A stretch of 64,000 nucleotides of DNA from Bacteroides reticulotermitis JCM 10512 (GCF_000517545.1 NZ_BAIV01000007.1:62001-126000); one strand, 5' to 3'; positions 17,052 through 29,256 are shown, counted from the stretch's first letter. Translations and numbers: made by a program. Notes: generated from the letters alone by a model not told the origin.

Positions 17052-17924
17052 TTAATCGGCAATCTTACCAATTCTTTCACCATTGGCAGCCTTCTTACGG
17101 AGCGTACGCGGGGTATCTCCAAAAGAGTCTTTGCAGAAATGGGCAAAGTGGGACAAGGAATCGAAGCCGTATCGTTGAGAGATTTCAGTGATCCGTTGTT
17201 TGGTGCGCTGTAGATCGTCCAGAATACCTTCACGCTTCTTTTCTAAAATCCATTCGTATACAGGTACTCCGTACATGTTTTTAAAGAGACGCCGGAAAGT
17301 AGCTGTATTATATCCGCCTAAATGGGCGAACTCTTCCACATTCTTGACTTTGCTATAGTTCTGCATAACAAAATAGTGAAAGCTTTCGGTGTATGTGCTG
17401 ATGGGATAGAAAAAAGCACTTAGTTGGGGCAAGGGATAATAATGGATAATCAAGTAGACCAACTCCTGACATTTGAGATCAATAAATTTACTACACGAGA
17501 TGGTTTCTTCGAGGTACGAAGCAACGTCTGTGATGAGGTTAGCTATGCGCTGATTCATCAGCATAGGCGAGTAGGTCAAGGGGGCGACTGTTTCGTTGAT
17601 GATATGCCGATAACGTTCTTCGCAAATAAGTGGCAACTCATTGAACCAATAAAACACATACTCTACCTCGGTGAGAGCGAGTAGTTCGATTTTTGATCCG
17701 ATGGCTTGCAGAATAAATTGTTTTTCGCGTAAGGTTGTTCCGGGATATTCCTCGCTGTTGATGAGTAGCTCGCCTTTCATAATAAAGAGCATCCCGTTTT
17801 GGGTGCATTTATCTTTCGGTATATGATGTCCTTTGGGCAAAATGCGGTGAACAAAGGATTTTTCAATCTCTTTGTTACAGTGTGCGCAATCGGTATGTGG
17901 TTCGATAAGATATTTTTTTGACAT
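17052..17924 (-). CDS. AraC-family transcriptional regulator
   Basis: About 290 residues. The C-terminal 100 residues contain two helix-turn-helix units (VEEFAHLGGYNTATFRRLFKN and ITEISQRYGFDSLSHFAHFCK), the AraC/XylS DNA-binding domain. The N-terminus has DCAHCNKEIEKSF and a cupin-like stretch (FIMKGELLINSEEYPG), suggesting a small-molecule or metal-sensing part; this is inference. The ATG at 17924 is preferred to an upstream TTG at 17957 because a -7 box lies at 17955-17962. It follows the frd promoter region on the same strand, but its target is unknown. Confidence 0.88.
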   Translation of the reverse strand: MSKKYLIEPHTDCAHCNKEIEKSFVHRILPKGHHIPKDKCTQNGMLFIMKGELLINSEEYPGTTLREKQFILQAIGSKIELLALTEVEYVFYWFNELPLICEERYRHIINETVAPLTYSPMLMNQRIANLITDVASYLEETISCSKFIDLKCQELVYLIIHYYPLPQLSAFFYPISTYTESFHYFVMQNYSKVKNVEEFAHLGGYNTATFRRLFKNMYGVPVYEWILEKKREGILDDLQRTKQRITEISQRYGFDSLSHFAHFCKDSFGDTPRTLRKKAANGERIGKIAD

Positions 17925-17954
17925 AAGTTGTGCCCGTGAGTATTCCAATGGGGA

Positions 17955-17962
17955 CAAAGATA
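17955..17962 (-). promoter_or_regulatory. -7 box of AraC gene
   Basis: TATCTTTG on the minus strand, 31 nt upstream of the chosen ATG. It supports that start over the upstream TTG. Confidence 0.55.
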
Positions 17963-18214
17963 ATTCTTTTTAGTGAAAAGTCTCGATGTGTGAAATAATA
18001 TCTTTTTGAAACTTTAATAGTCTTTTGGGGAATTATAAGTTGGAATGCTGTCTTGTCTTTATGGATTGGATTGGAATTCTAATCTGATAATTTTAAGATT
18101 GGAATTCGATTGACTGTTTATTAATATAGGTGGGTAAGGTGCTTTTTTTATGGTAATGTTCTTTTTCATTTCAACTCGGTTGATAGGCCAATATGGCGAA
18201 GAGGACAACTCTTC

Positions 18215-18265
18215 CCTCGTATTTACGCAGACTGCCATCGGGGGGAAACCCGCATAAATACGAGG
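18215..18265. repeat. Inverted repeat (13 of 14 bp) downstream of the hybrid two-component gene
   Basis: CCTCGTATTTACGC (18215-18228) and GCATAAATACGAGG (18252-18265) pair with one mismatch around a 23-nt loop containing a G6 run. Neither flank has a clear T tract, so a simple intrinsic terminator is unlikely. The rest of the 387-nt gap (17925-18311) shows nothing else beyond the AraC promoter. Confidence 0.6.
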
Positions 18266-18311
18266 CTGTTTGGGGTATAAGAAAGTGTTGTATTCTGACT
18301 CTTATCTACTG

Positions 18312-21300
18312 TCATTGCATAATCTGCTTTAGATATTCCGAAGGTGATAAGCCAAATTCGTCTTTAAAGCATTGACGGAAATATCCGGTACTGTTCATAC
18401 CTATTTTATAGGAAATTTCAGAAATATTATATTTTCCTTCAAGCAGCAGCTTTTCGGCATTCTGCATTTTGATCTTCCGGATAAACTCATTGGTGGAAAG
18501 TCCGGTGAGAGCTTTCATCTTCCGGTAAAGCGTAGAACTACTCATACACATTTGATCTGAAAGATAGGTGATGTCTATTTTCTCCGAAGATAGGTTTTCC
18601 TCAATTAAGCGCATAATCTTTTCGATAAATTCGCGATCCAACTTATTGAGTGACTCTTCGATAATCGACCGTTTGCCGTCCAGCTGAGGCTGGCTTGGAT
18701 GGGAATGCTTCGTTTGGAATTGGGCAACCAGTTTCTTCCTCGATTCGAGTAAGTTATGAATACGGCTTCGTAAGAGAGAGGCACTGAAAGGTTTGGTCAG
18801 ATACGAATCGGCTCCTACTTCATAGCCCTCTTCTTTATCTTGCAGCGAGTCTTTTGCCGTTAGCAGAATAATAGGAATATGGCTGGTGCGTACATCCTCC
18901 TTTAAGTGGTGGCAAAGAGTTATGCCATCCATGACGGGCATCATAATGTCACTTACGATGAGATCCGGTATACTGTTAAAGGCCAATACCTCACCTTCTT
19001 TGCCATTGGAAGCTGTGATTACTTCAAAAGAGTCGGAGAAGGAGTCAGCAATGTAATTTTGTATTTCCTCGTTGTCTTCTACTACCAGCAAAATAGGTTT
19101 CCCGCTTTCTGTGATACTTCCTTGGAGCTCCTCGGAAGTTATATCCAAATTCTCTTTTTGCTCCGTTTCTTCGGTAGAGTCGGCATGCAGAGCGTTCGGG
19201 TAAATATTATCGGTTAGTAAGCTAATGTAGAACGTACTTCCTTCATTTTGCACACTTTCTACACGGATTTCTCCCTCATGCAGTTCGATCAGATTCTTCA
19301 CCAGCGCTAGTCCGATGCCTGTACCGGATGCCTGATGCTTACCACTCTCCTGATAATACCGATCGAATATATGCGACAAAGCTTCAGGCGAGATCCCATG
19401 GCCTGAATCACTTATTTTGATCTCGGTGTAAGCAACCTCATTGCGAGTGGTTCGATACAGATGCAACGCTATATTTCCTTTTGCTGTATATTTGATTGCG
19501 TTGGAGATGAGATTATCCAGAATGATGGTCATTATCTCCTTGTCAAAGAATAAGGTCATGTCTTCCTTTTCGATTTGAATTCGGAAGTCAATATCGGGTT
19601 TGCGATTCAGTTCCTGGTATTTCAGGCCGATCTCCCGAATCAGTGCCGCTAGATTCCCTTTGGATACACATAGTTTCTTGTTTTGCGTTTCCGTTTTGCG
19701 GAACTCCAAGATTTGATTAATCAGATTGAGTAACCGAAGTGCGCTTTGATGGATTACCGATAGCTTTTGTGCCTGCTTCGTTGGCAGGGAAGTATCTTTC
19801 TGCATATCTTCCAATGGCCCGAGGATTAGCGTTAACGGGGTGCGTAGCTCATGTGTGATATTCGTATAAAAGCGCATACGTTCTTGATTCAACTCTTGTT
19901 CTTGCTCATGGTTTTTCTTCTCCAGCATGTAAAGGCTTTCCAGGTTTATCTTTTTCTTATATGCCCGAAGAATGAAATAGCCGATTGCTACACAAACTAC
20001 GAAATAGAGGAGTTTGGCCCACCAGGTGAGCCAGATGGGAGGATTGATCCGGATGATAAGAGATGTTGTTTCGTCCGGCCAATCTTGATTATGCAGGCGT
20101 GCTTTGATTAGGAACTCATATTTCCCGGGAGGATATTTCGAAAGGTGACGCTGTTGTTCTCATTGACAGTGTACCAAGAGTTCTCAAGCCCTTTCAGCAT
20201 GTAAGTGTATTCCATCTGATTCGCCAAAGAATAGTTCTGCACATTGAACGTTAGGCTGAACGTATTCTGATCATGGGTTAATTCCATCTCTTTCTTCTCC
20301 GTGAGTGCGACAAGTGCTTCACTGTTTTCCTGCGTACCCAGCCGTTCAAAGATTTTCATCTCCGCAATAACTACCGGTGGTATTTGGATTTCACTCATTG
20401 CAATGTTTGGAGTAAAGCAGCAGATTCCATTGATAGAGCCGAAGTAGATGGCGCCATCGGTGCTTTCTGTAACACTTCCCCGCATGAAGTTTCCGGCAGG
20501 GATATTGTCTGAGTGCCCATAATGATAGAAGCAATCTTTTTTTGTTGCATAGCATCCGATACCTTTATTGCTGCTGAACCAGATATTACCTTGTTGGTCT
20601 TCAGTGATCGCTTGGATATACGTGTTAGCGAGTCCATCCTTGCGTTGATACGTATTGTGTTTCAGATCTTGCGACGAAGGGAAGCAGACCAAACCGTCAC
20701 CGGTGGCAACCCACATCCTTTTCTTTCTGTCTTGAACTATTTGGTTGATGGTGTTTGAGCAGAAACCTTCTCTTTGGATAAACTTCTGCGTTAGATGGAA
20801 GTTCGGAGTATATATGCCGATGCCATCTCCGAATGTACCAATCCAGAAGCGCCCTTTTTCATCTTGCGTAATACTTCGGATAAGATTGCCGTGCAGCTCG
20901 CTATTACCGGTATGATAATGTTGTATAACCTCCATCTTATCAGGATCGTATACGAATATTCCTTCGCTGCATCCTATCCAGATACGATGTTGTTTGTCTT
21001 CGTAGAAGGTACGAACGTCCAGATTAGCTTTGCCCATCGGATTGATTGAACGGAAGGTTTTTGTCTGGGGATTATAAAGGCTTATGCTTCCTTGAAAAGT
21101 TCCGAACCATAAATTTCCTTTGGAATCCCGAAACGATCCCTGAACAGAGTTGGATTGCAATTCGCCTGTTTCTTTCTTATAGATAGCAATGCGTTTGCCG
21201 TTCTCAAACACATTTATTCCTCCCCCATCTGTACCTATCCATAGAAGGCCCTGATTATCGGTACAAATACTGCTTGCTATCTTATTGTTTAGGCTGCTGT

Positions 21301-22423
21301 CATTGTTGGGAATCGGGGAATAATCAATGGAAGTAAACAGAGGAGGTTCACTGCTGATAAAGTTGATGCCACCTCCCCATGTGCCAAGCCAGACATTATC
21401 GAAAGAATCCTGAAAAACATATCGGATGCTGGCATTAGACAGACTGCGATTATCATCTCTCTCTCGAATAAACTCGAACGTGATTTGTTTGGGCGATAAA
21501 AAATGACTTTGCTTTAAATCCAGTATCGCGATGCCATTCAGCTCTGAAGCGATCCAGAGTTTATTGTTCTTTAGTTGCTTGATAGAGAATATGCGACTGG
21601 AAAGCGTACCATATTTATCGCTTTGGTTCTGTTGGAAAGTAATGAAGCCTTGGTTGTTTGCATCGTATAAGGCTAATCCTCCATCTGTACCCAGCCAGAT
21701 GTTGCCATAGCTATCTTTTAGAATAGAACTCACTTCGTTCCCCGGCAGGCTGGTAGGACTTTTGGTATCGTGCTGGAAGTTTTTTATTTTTCGGTCTTTG
21801 AGAGAGAGAATGCTAAAGCCGCTATCGACATGGCCGATATACAGATTGCCATCGGCACCATCTAATACCGTCCAGGTCTGTTCGCTTTTTAAGGCCGGAA
21901 GCGTTTTCTTATTGTAATGCGTGAATTTTCCGGTATTGATATCTAGATAATCTATACCTCTATAATAGGTGCTGATCCATAATCCATTCGCATGCTGGGA
22001 TGAAGGAGCAATATCGGTCACGTCATTTGTAATCAGGCTATGTGGATCTTGCGGGTCATTCTGATAGGCGGTGAAGGTCTGTGTCTGATAGTTATAAGCG
22101 TTAAGACCATTGCGCTGTGTGGCAATCCAGATAATGGGCCGTTCCGGATCGGCATATACTTGGTTGAGTTCATTGCCGGTGATGCTTTGAGCATTTTTAG
22201 ACGGATCATTCTTGTAGTAGGTAATGAAGCGGATTCCATCAAACTTGTTTAATCCCTCTTCTGTGGCAAACCATAAAAAGCCCTGTTTATCTTGTGTGAT
22301 GCTAACTACATAATTATTAGAGAGTCCCTGTTCGATGCCAAGTCGTTTGATTATATAAGGTTGGCCCATCAACCAGCAGGAAGATAGCAAGGAAAAAAGA
22401 CTCAGAATGGTGTATCGTTTCAT
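18312..22423 (-). CDS. Hybrid two-component system sensor/regulator (HTCS), PUL regulator (frameshift near 20123)
   Basis: About 1370 residues in one chain. A signal peptide (CWLMGQPYI) is followed by about 14 periplasmic propeller repeats of the Reg_prop type (LWIGTDGGGINVFENG, IWLGTDGGLALYD) and a Y_Y_Y domain. A transmembrane helix is encoded around 19980. A HisKA domain follows with His in NITHELRTPLTLILGP, then HATPase (DSGHGISPEAL, GTGIGLALVKNL), a receiver with the phospho-Asp in LIVSDIMMPVMDG, and an AraC-type HTH at the C-terminus. The reading frame breaks at about 20123; adding one A gives ILPGKYEFLIKA across the join. HTCS proteins bind oligosaccharide in the periplasm and activate the adjacent susCD. 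Here susC is divergent, 210 nt away. Confidence 0.92.
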
Positions 22424-22454
22424 GGTTTGCATTTATTGGCTTCATATTTAGGAC

Positions 22455-22462
22455 CAAAAATA
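22455..22462 (-). promoter_or_regulatory. -7 box of HTCS gene
   Basis: TATTTTTG on the minus strand, about 25-30 nt upstream of the two possible start codons at 22432 and 22423. Confidence 0.5.
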
Positions 22463-22482
22463 GGAATAAAAAAATAATTTGT

Positions 22483-22517
22483 GCTATGTAAATCATGCAT
22501 TGCACGATTTACATAGC
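22483..22517. promoter_or_regulatory. Candidate HTCS operator: perfect 12-bp inverted repeat
   Basis: GCTATGTAAATC (22483-22494) and GATTTACATAGC (22506-22517) are exact complements with an 11-nt spacer. The AAATCATGCA inside it recurs inverted as TGCATGATTT at 22523-22532. It lies in the divergent region between the HTCS gene and susC, upstream of the susC -7 box at 22560. Confidence 0.55.
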
Positions 22518-22559
22518 TTCTCTGCATGATTTTTGCCTGCTCCGTTTATACTATTGGTT

Positions 22560-22567
22560 TATATTTG
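22560..22567 (+). promoter_or_regulatory. -7 box of susC operon
   Basis: TATATTTG on the plus strand, 65 nt before the susC ATG. There is no good -33 TTTG at normal spacing, consistent with dependence on an activator. Confidence 0.5.
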
Positions 22568-22632
22568 CACCGTGATTTATAAGATCACACAAGGCCTTAG
22601 TTTTCTGGAATATCTATTTAATAAATAATACT

Positions 22633-25600
22633 ATGATGAAAAGATTATGTTGTAACTCTAAGCAAAAACTGTTAGTGGCACTGTGCTTGCTATTCTGCTT
22701 GTCGGGAAACGCGCAACAAGCAAATACTGTTGAACATGCTGCTTCGAAAGAGAAAACTGCCAAAAAGCGTAGCTTGATTGGTTCTGTAATAGAGGCGTCT
22801 ACCGGAGATGCACTTATCGGAGTCAATGTGCGAATTAAAGGAACGAGCGATGGTACCATAACCGATTTGGATGGTAAGTTCTCGATCGGCGTAACTAGCC
22901 AGACGCAATTAGAAATATCCTATATCGGATATAAAACACAGACGGTGTTGGTTGGCGACTTGGGTGTGATGACTATTAAGATGGAATCCGACAATGAGAT
23001 GTTGGATGAAGTAGTAGTAATCGGAGCCGGTACGCAGAAGAAAGTCTCTGTTACAGGTTCTATCGCGACCGTCAAAGGGGCTGCACTGAAACTGCCTTCC
23101 TCTTCTCTTACGAGTTCACTTGCCGGAAAACTATCCGGTATTGTTGCTGTAACTAACAGTGGTGAACCCGGTTCGACTTCCGATTTCTATATTCGAGGCA
23201 TCAATACATTCGGTGGACGTTCCACTCCGTTGATCTTATTAGATGGAGTTGAAATCTCATCCAATGACTTGAATCGTATTCCGGCAGAATCTATTGAAAG
23301 CTTCTCTTTGCTGAAAGACGCTTCGGCAACAGCTATTTATGGTAACCGCGGTGCAAACGGTGTGATGTTGGTTACCACAAAAAGTGGTATTGAAAACAGC
23401 AAAGCAACCATTAATGTATCTTTAGAAACGTCCTACTTCCGACCGATGAACCGGGTGAAGTTTGCGGACGGAGCAACCTATATGCGGGCGTATAATGAAG
23501 CTGCTCAAGCTAGAAGTGCAACGCAGATTACTTCTCCCAAGTATACAGAAGAACAGATTACCAATACGGCTAATGGAGCAAATGCTTATGCGTATCCGGA
23601 TGTTGACTGGTATGATCTTATTTTCAGAGATGGCAACTTCAATCAACGTGCTAATGTAAATGTTCAGGGAGGTGGATCTCGTGTAACTTACTATATGAGT
23701 TTGCAGGCTAACCACGATACCGGACTGCTTGACGCTCCTAATTATTACTACAATCCCAACATCGACAATTGGGAATATAACTTTCAGAACAACATCTCGT
23801 ATAAGTTGACCAATACAACGACTGTTGACTTGCGCATGATGGCACAGATCGGTAACAAGAAGGGCCCAAATTACTCTACTTCCGATTTGTATAAGATCGT
23901 TATGCAGGCCAATCCGGTAGCATTCCCTGCGTATTTCCCAAGCGAAGATGGCGATAAGCATATACGTTTCGGTAATGCGGAGATAAAATCAGGTGTTTAC
24001 GGACAGAATCCGTATGCTACATGATGAGTTCTTTCAAAGAGAACAATTATAATACACTGAATACCTCGCTGAATATTACGCAGGACCTAAGTTTCATCAC
24101 CAAGGGCTTGAGCGTAAAAGCTTTGGTGAATTTCAAGAACTGGTCGGAATCTAATTACAACCGTTCCATTACCCCTTATTACTACAAGGTAAAAGACGGA
24201 TCTTATGATTCGGAGGCAAATCAGTACGATCTTCAGGTGTTGCAAACCGGGTCGGATTATGTTAGTCAGTCAGGTATTAACAAGAGTGCGGATCAAACAT
24301 TCTATTTTGATTTCCGTGCCGACTGGAAACGTAGCTTTGGTGACCACAACGTGACAGCGATGCTTATGTATATGATGCGTGAATATCGCAGTGATGTGTT
24401 GCCGAACCGTAACCAAGGGTATTCCGGGCGTTTGACTTACGATTATGCCAGCCGTTATTTACTTGAGTTTAACTTTGGTTACAACGGTTCTGAGCGTTTA
24501 GCATCCGGCGAACGTTTTGAGTTCTTCCCTGCCGCTTCTGTTGGTTGGGTAGTAAGCTCTGAGAACTTCTGGGAGCCGGTAAGAAAATACGTTGATCACT
24601 TGAAGTTCAGAGCTTCTTACGGTTTGGTTGGTAGTGATGAGTTCAATGGTGGTGCTCCGCACTTCTTATACCAGAACAATATTAGCATTGGCTCAGCTCA
24701 TAGTTTCTGGACAGGTCTTCCTTCGAATGAAATTAATAGAAAAGGTCCCGGTTTCTACGTACTGGCTGTTCAGAATGCCGGCTGGGAACATGTGAAGAAG
24801 TTTGATATTGGTTTTGATATGTCGCTGTTCAATCAGTTGAATATTACTTTTGACTATTTCCATGACCATCGCGATCGTATTTTGATGGCACGTTCTTCAT
24901 GGCCGAATATGTTAGGATATTGGGGCTCTTTGCCTTGGAGTAACATCGGCGAAGTAATAAACCGGGGTGTAGAGTTGAGTGTGAATTGGAATAAGCGCTT
25001 TGGTAAAGACTGGATCGTTGATTTCCGTGGGAACTTCACTTACAACCAGAATGAATATAAATATGTAGACGAACCGGATTATCCATATACTTGGCAGACA
25101 AAGACCGGAAAACCGCTGAATACTTTGACCGGGTATATAGCCGATGGCTTGTTTACCAGTGAAGAAGAAATAGCTAATTGGCCGGATCAATCACAGTTGG
25201 GTGCCAATATTATGCCGGGAGATATCAAGTATCGGGATATCAATGGCGATGGAGCAATTACAACAGAGGACCAAGTGATGCTATCTGCTTATAATAAAGT
25301 ACCTCGCATTCAGTACGGTTTTGGTCTGAATCTAACCTATAAGAAGTTTGATTTGGGTGTATTCTTCAACGGTTCGGCAAAACGTAAGATTATGGTTAAT
25401 AGCGGATATGCTCCATTCCTTTCCGGTGGTGGTGACGGTATGACTACCGAAAGTTTGGAACGCAACCTGATGCAATGGATTGCTGACGACCACTGGTCGG
25501 TAGATAATCCGGATGCGGCTTATCCGCGTTTAGGGTTAACTAGCGCCGATACATCCAACAATACTCAGCCTAGCTCTTACTGGCTGCGCAATGGTAATTT

Positions 25601-25772
25601 CTTACGCTTCAAGAGTCTGGAACTGGGTTATCGCTTCCCGCTTTGCCGCGTTTACTTTAGTGGAGACAATCTGGCTGTGTTCAGTCCATTCAAGTTATGG
25701 GACCCGGAGCTTTCTTGGAATGCTTATCCGTTGCAACGTACCTTTAACTTAGGTGTTCAATTTACATTTTAA
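22633..25772 (+). CDS. SusC/RagA-family TonB-dependent transporter (frameshift near 24011)
   Basis: About 1046 residues. Signal peptide (LLFCLSGNAQQ), carboxypeptidase-like regulatory domain (LIGSVIEASTGDALIGVNV, residues about 55-120), then a TonB plug with LLKDASATAIYGNRGANGV near 235, then the barrel. The last strand ends YPLQRTFNLGVQFTF, a normal SusC terminus. Frames join at about 24011: adding one C or A gives NPYATMMSSFKENN. Imports oligosaccharides released at the cell surface together with the SusD encoded 34 nt downstream. Confidence 0.95.
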
Positions 25773-25805
25773 CAGAATGAGCGAAACTTAATAATAAATA
25801 AGAGT

Positions 25806-27821
25806 ATGAAACTAATAGATAAAATAATCCGAATAACACGGACCTTGTTGATTCCTTGCTGCCTGCTGACTTCTTGTAACTATCTGGATGTCATTCCTCC
25901 GGCACAAGCAGACTTTGATGATACCATGAAAGATGAAGCTGCTACGTTGAGCTTCTTATTTACCTGCTATGGTTATATACCTCGTGTACATCCTTTTGAA
26001 TTCAAAGCATTCGAACAATCGGCCGACGAACTTGTGTCGCCCAAGATGTGGGATGATTATCAACAACAAATGGCCTGGGGAACGATATCTCCTTCCTATT
26101 ACAACAGTTGGGGTGGTGATGATATAAACATATGGACACCCAGTTACAACTGGTTGGGTTACGTGCATCACTTCTTGAGTCTGATCGATAAGTTGCATCC
26201 TACCGGAGTGACAGACGATGATAAAGCACAGTATAAGGCTGAGTGCTATTTCTTGGAAGCCTACTATCATTTCCGTGTATTACAGGCTTTCGGACCCTGC
26301 CCGCTTATCACGGAGAAAGTAGATCCGAATATCACGAACGATCAGATCCCGGGACGCTCGCACTTCGATTATTGTGTAGATTACATAGTCGGTAAATTGA
26401 ATGACGCAGCATCTGTACTTCCTGCGACAAGAGCAACGGAAGATCTGGGACGTGCTACTTCCACTATTTGCTTATCTCTGAAAGCTCGCGTATTGTTGTA
26501 TGCCGCTTCTCCGCTGTGGAATGGTTCTTTTCCTGAGCCGAATTGGCAGAATACGAATTACGAAACACCGGGGTATGGTAAAGCATTGGTGAGCGATACC
26601 TATAGCCGGGAAAAGTGGACTCGTGCCCTGACTGCTTGTCAGGAAGCTTTGGCTGCGGCTAAGACAGCCGGATATGACTTGTTTGATATCGAAACTGCCA
26701 ATAAGAAGGCAGAACGTGATGGCATAGAGTTGCCTTTTATTCCAGGTAGAGAAGCAGATACACCGGAGAACAAAGAATTTAAAGAACGTGTTCGTATGTT
26801 CCAGTATTTGGTTACTGCCAATGAAGGAGACAATAATAAAGAAATTATTTGGGGACAACGGATTGATTCGGATGTTAACAATGGGGGAGAAGCTACCGAC
26901 TCCAGACTTCCAAACCGTGTTGTGAAGAAGAGTGATGGAAGTTGGACAGGTGGATGGGCAGGTTTAGCACCGACTTTATACGCTGTGCAGCATTTCTATA
27001 CTGAGAATGGGAAACTTCCGGAAAAAGATGCTGACTTCTATGCAAAGACAGCATGGTATACACGTTTTTATGAGGGAACTTCCAGCCCCGGCCTTGCAAC
27101 CGGCGGATTGGATGGAGCCGATGTGAAGAATGATATCATTAAACTGAATGCCAAACGCGAAGCCCGTTTCTATGCATGGATTGCGTTTGATGGTAGTGAA
27201 TATGCCAAGAAGATTAATAATGGCAATCCGCTTTGGATAAACTTTAAGAATACCAATACCAATGGATGGCGTTCTTCCGACTCACGTAACATAGCCGGTA
27301 CCGGTTATTTGTCGAAGAAGTTCATTGATCCCAATATTCGCTTCAGTGCAAGTGGTACTCGTAGCCATACGCCATCAAGACGTCCGTTTATCCGTATGGC
27401 AGAACTTTATTTGAACTTGGCCGAATGTTATGCGGCTTTGGAGGATGCTCCGAACGCATTGGATAACTTGAACGTGATTCGCGAACGTGCCGGAGTCAAA
27501 GACTTGGAGACTGCTGATCTGACGGATATGAGTCTGATGGAATGGGTACGCAACGAGCGTTTTGTCGAACTGTATGAGGAGGGAACTCGTTATTACGACT
27601 TGCGTCGTTGGGCTATTGCTCCTCAAATGCTTAAAGCAGGTATTCGCTATGGGTTGAATGGACTCACCTTGAACCCAAGTTTTGAGGAGTTCAATACTCC
27701 GACCTTGATCGACCAGCCTTTCAAATGGGATGATAGATCATATCTGCTTCCCGTATGGTCGAGAAGTGATATGGATGAACTTTATAGCAATCCACAGATG
27801 GTGCAGGCACCCCGGTATTAA
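25806..27821 (+). CDS. SusD/RagB-family outer-membrane lipoprotein
   Basis: 671 residues. Lipoprotein signal CLLTSCNYLDVIPP (Cys near 24). The N-terminal TPR-rich region includes AECYFLEAYYHFRVLQAFG. The C-terminal SusD motif is MAELYLNLAECYAALEDAPNAL followed by MEWVRNERFVELYEEGTRYYDLRRW, shown in part. It is the glycan-binding lid of the SusC transporter encoded just upstream. The frame is intact and the length is somewhat above the usual 500-600 residues. Confidence 0.95.
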   Translation: MKLIDKIIRITRTLLIPCCLLTSCNYLDVIPPAQADFDDTMKDEAATLSFLFTCYGYIPRVHPFEFKAFEQSADELVSPKMWDDYQQQMAWGTISPSYYNSWGGDDINIWTPSYNWLGYVHHFLSLIDKLHPTGVTDDDKAQYKAECYFLEAYYHFRVLQAFGPCPLITEKVDPNITNDQIPGRSHFDYCVDYIVGKLNDAASVLPATRATEDLGRATSTICLSLKARVLLYAASPLWNGSFPEPNWQNTNYETPGYGKALVSDTYSREKWTRALTACQEALAAAKTAGYDLFDIETANKKAERDGIELPFIPGREADTPENKEFKERVRMFQYLVTANEGDNNKEIIWGQRIDSDVNNGGEATDSRLPNRVVKKSDGSWTGGWAGLAPTLYAVQHFYTENGKLPEKDADFYAKTAWYTRFYEGTSSPGLATGGLDGADVKNDIIKLNAKREARFYAWIAFDGSEYAKKINNGNPLWINFKNTNTNGWRSSDSRNIAGTGYLSKKFIDPNIRFSASGTRSHTPSRRPFIRMAELYLNLAECYAALEDAPNALDNLNVIRERAGVKDLETADLTDMSLMEWVRNERFVELYEEGTRYYDLRRWAIAPQMLKAGIRYGLNGLTLNPSFEEFNTPTLIDQPFKWDDRSYLLPVWSRSDMDELYSNPQMVQAPRY

Positions 27822-27841
27822 TTAGCTAAAAACGACGCATT

Positions 27842-29181
27842 ATGAAAATGAGAAATACATTCTTGTTGGCAGGTACCTACTTTTATTGGGGGCCTGTGAC
27901 GAATCGAAATATGAATTGGACAATCTTGTCCCGGAACAATATCATAAGGTATTGTACGTGAAGAATAGTGGTAAACAACAAGTGACCTTGTACGATACAG
28001 GTGAAGATTATAAATATACGTTCTCGATTTTAAAATCAGGAAGTGATCCAAGTTTGACAGCTAACGTCGATATTCATGTGCTTACTCAAGAAGAACTTGA
28101 TACGAAGTATAGTACGCCGGAAGCTGTGAACTACAAGCTAATCGGTACGGATTGCTATTCGATCGAAGCAACTCATCTCGATTTCTCGGCTAACGACCGT
28201 TATAAACCGGTCAACGTCTTGTTGAATCCTGAGAATATCAAAACAGCCATTGCGGCTAATCCAAGTGCAGTGTGGGTGCTTCCTCTTCAGGTTATGAGTG
28301 AAAGCGACTCCATCAATAGCGAAAAGGATGAGTTGTTCTTGCAGATAACCGGAGTTATCACGCCTTCCTTTGGGTTTGTGAGTTCGGCGGTTTCGGTCAA
28401 AGAGTACAGTTATGGAACAGGTGTTTCAGCCAAAGTTTCGCTAGGCCTTGACACGGAAAATAGCTGGGATATCGATTGCAAGTTTGAAGTAGACGATGCG
28501 TATCGGATCGCATACAATACAAAGAATAAAACCATATTCCGCACTTTGCCCGCCGGTACGTACTCTTTCCCGGAAGAGATGACTCTTTCTGCGGGAACTA
28601 CCACCACCGAATTGGGGGTTACGATAAAGGCTGACCAGTTAGAACCGGGTGATTATATGTTGCCTATTCACATTAAATCAGTTTCCCTGTTTGGTATTTC
28701 TGCCGATAAAGCTGTATATCCTTTAGCCATTCGTATCCTTGGTCCACAGTTGGTTCGTACAGACTGGACGATCGAAGCGAATACACAAGAATCCAACGGT
28801 GAAGGTGCTGGCAATGGTGTAGCTAAATGCGCGTTGGATGGTAATCTGTCAACCTATTGGCATTCATCCTGGCAAAGTGGCACGCATGCACTGCCTCATA
28901 TCTTGATTATTGATACCAATAAATCGTATACATTTACTCAGATCGGCCTGGTTCAAAGGCAAAATGAAAGCTATACAGATGCGGGGGCCGGTGTCTTTTA
29001 TGTAAGTGATGATAAAGTGACCTGGACAAAAGTAGGCGTATTCACGATGCAGAAGATTCTCGCTGCGCAGAACTTTACATTGGAAACTCCTATGAAAGGT
29101 CGCTACTTCAAGGTAGAAATAACGGATAGTAACAGAGGTCTCAACACTTCATTGTCCGAAATATATGCCTATGGATTGTAA
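27842..29181 (+). CDS. DUF1735 / F5-8 type C (discoidin) lipoprotein, probable surface glycan-binding protein (frameshift near 27878)
   Basis: About 446 residues. The only plausible start is the ATG at 27842 (MKMRNTFLLAG). One missing base near 27878 separates it from LLLLGACDESKYELDN, which holds the lipobox LLGAC. Residues about 20-150 match the DUF1735 (BT_3987-like) fold, repeated at about 165-290. The C-terminal 140 residues resemble an F5/8 type C carbohydrate-binding module (CALDGNLSTYWHSSWQSG, then RYFKVEITDSNRG). Third gene of the susCD operon, followed by a terminator. The role in surface glycan capture is inferred from position and family. Confidence 0.82.
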
Positions 29182-29219
29182 GCAACAATACGCTTAGTCG
29201 CTTTAGGTTTCTGCTAGAT

Positions 29220-29256
29220 ATATGGCAGACAGGAAATTCCCGTCTGCCATATTTTA
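29220..29256 (+). terminator. Intrinsic terminator of the susC-susD-DUF1735 operon
   Basis: A perfect 11-bp stem, ATATGGCAGAC with GTCTGCCATAT, followed by TTTATAAT, 39 nt after the stop codon. Confidence 0.85.

Noticed and set aside
18193..18375. A 60-codon plus-strand frame in the AraC-HTCS gap
   Set aside because: It runs over the inverted repeat and into the HTCS gene on the other strand, with no support.
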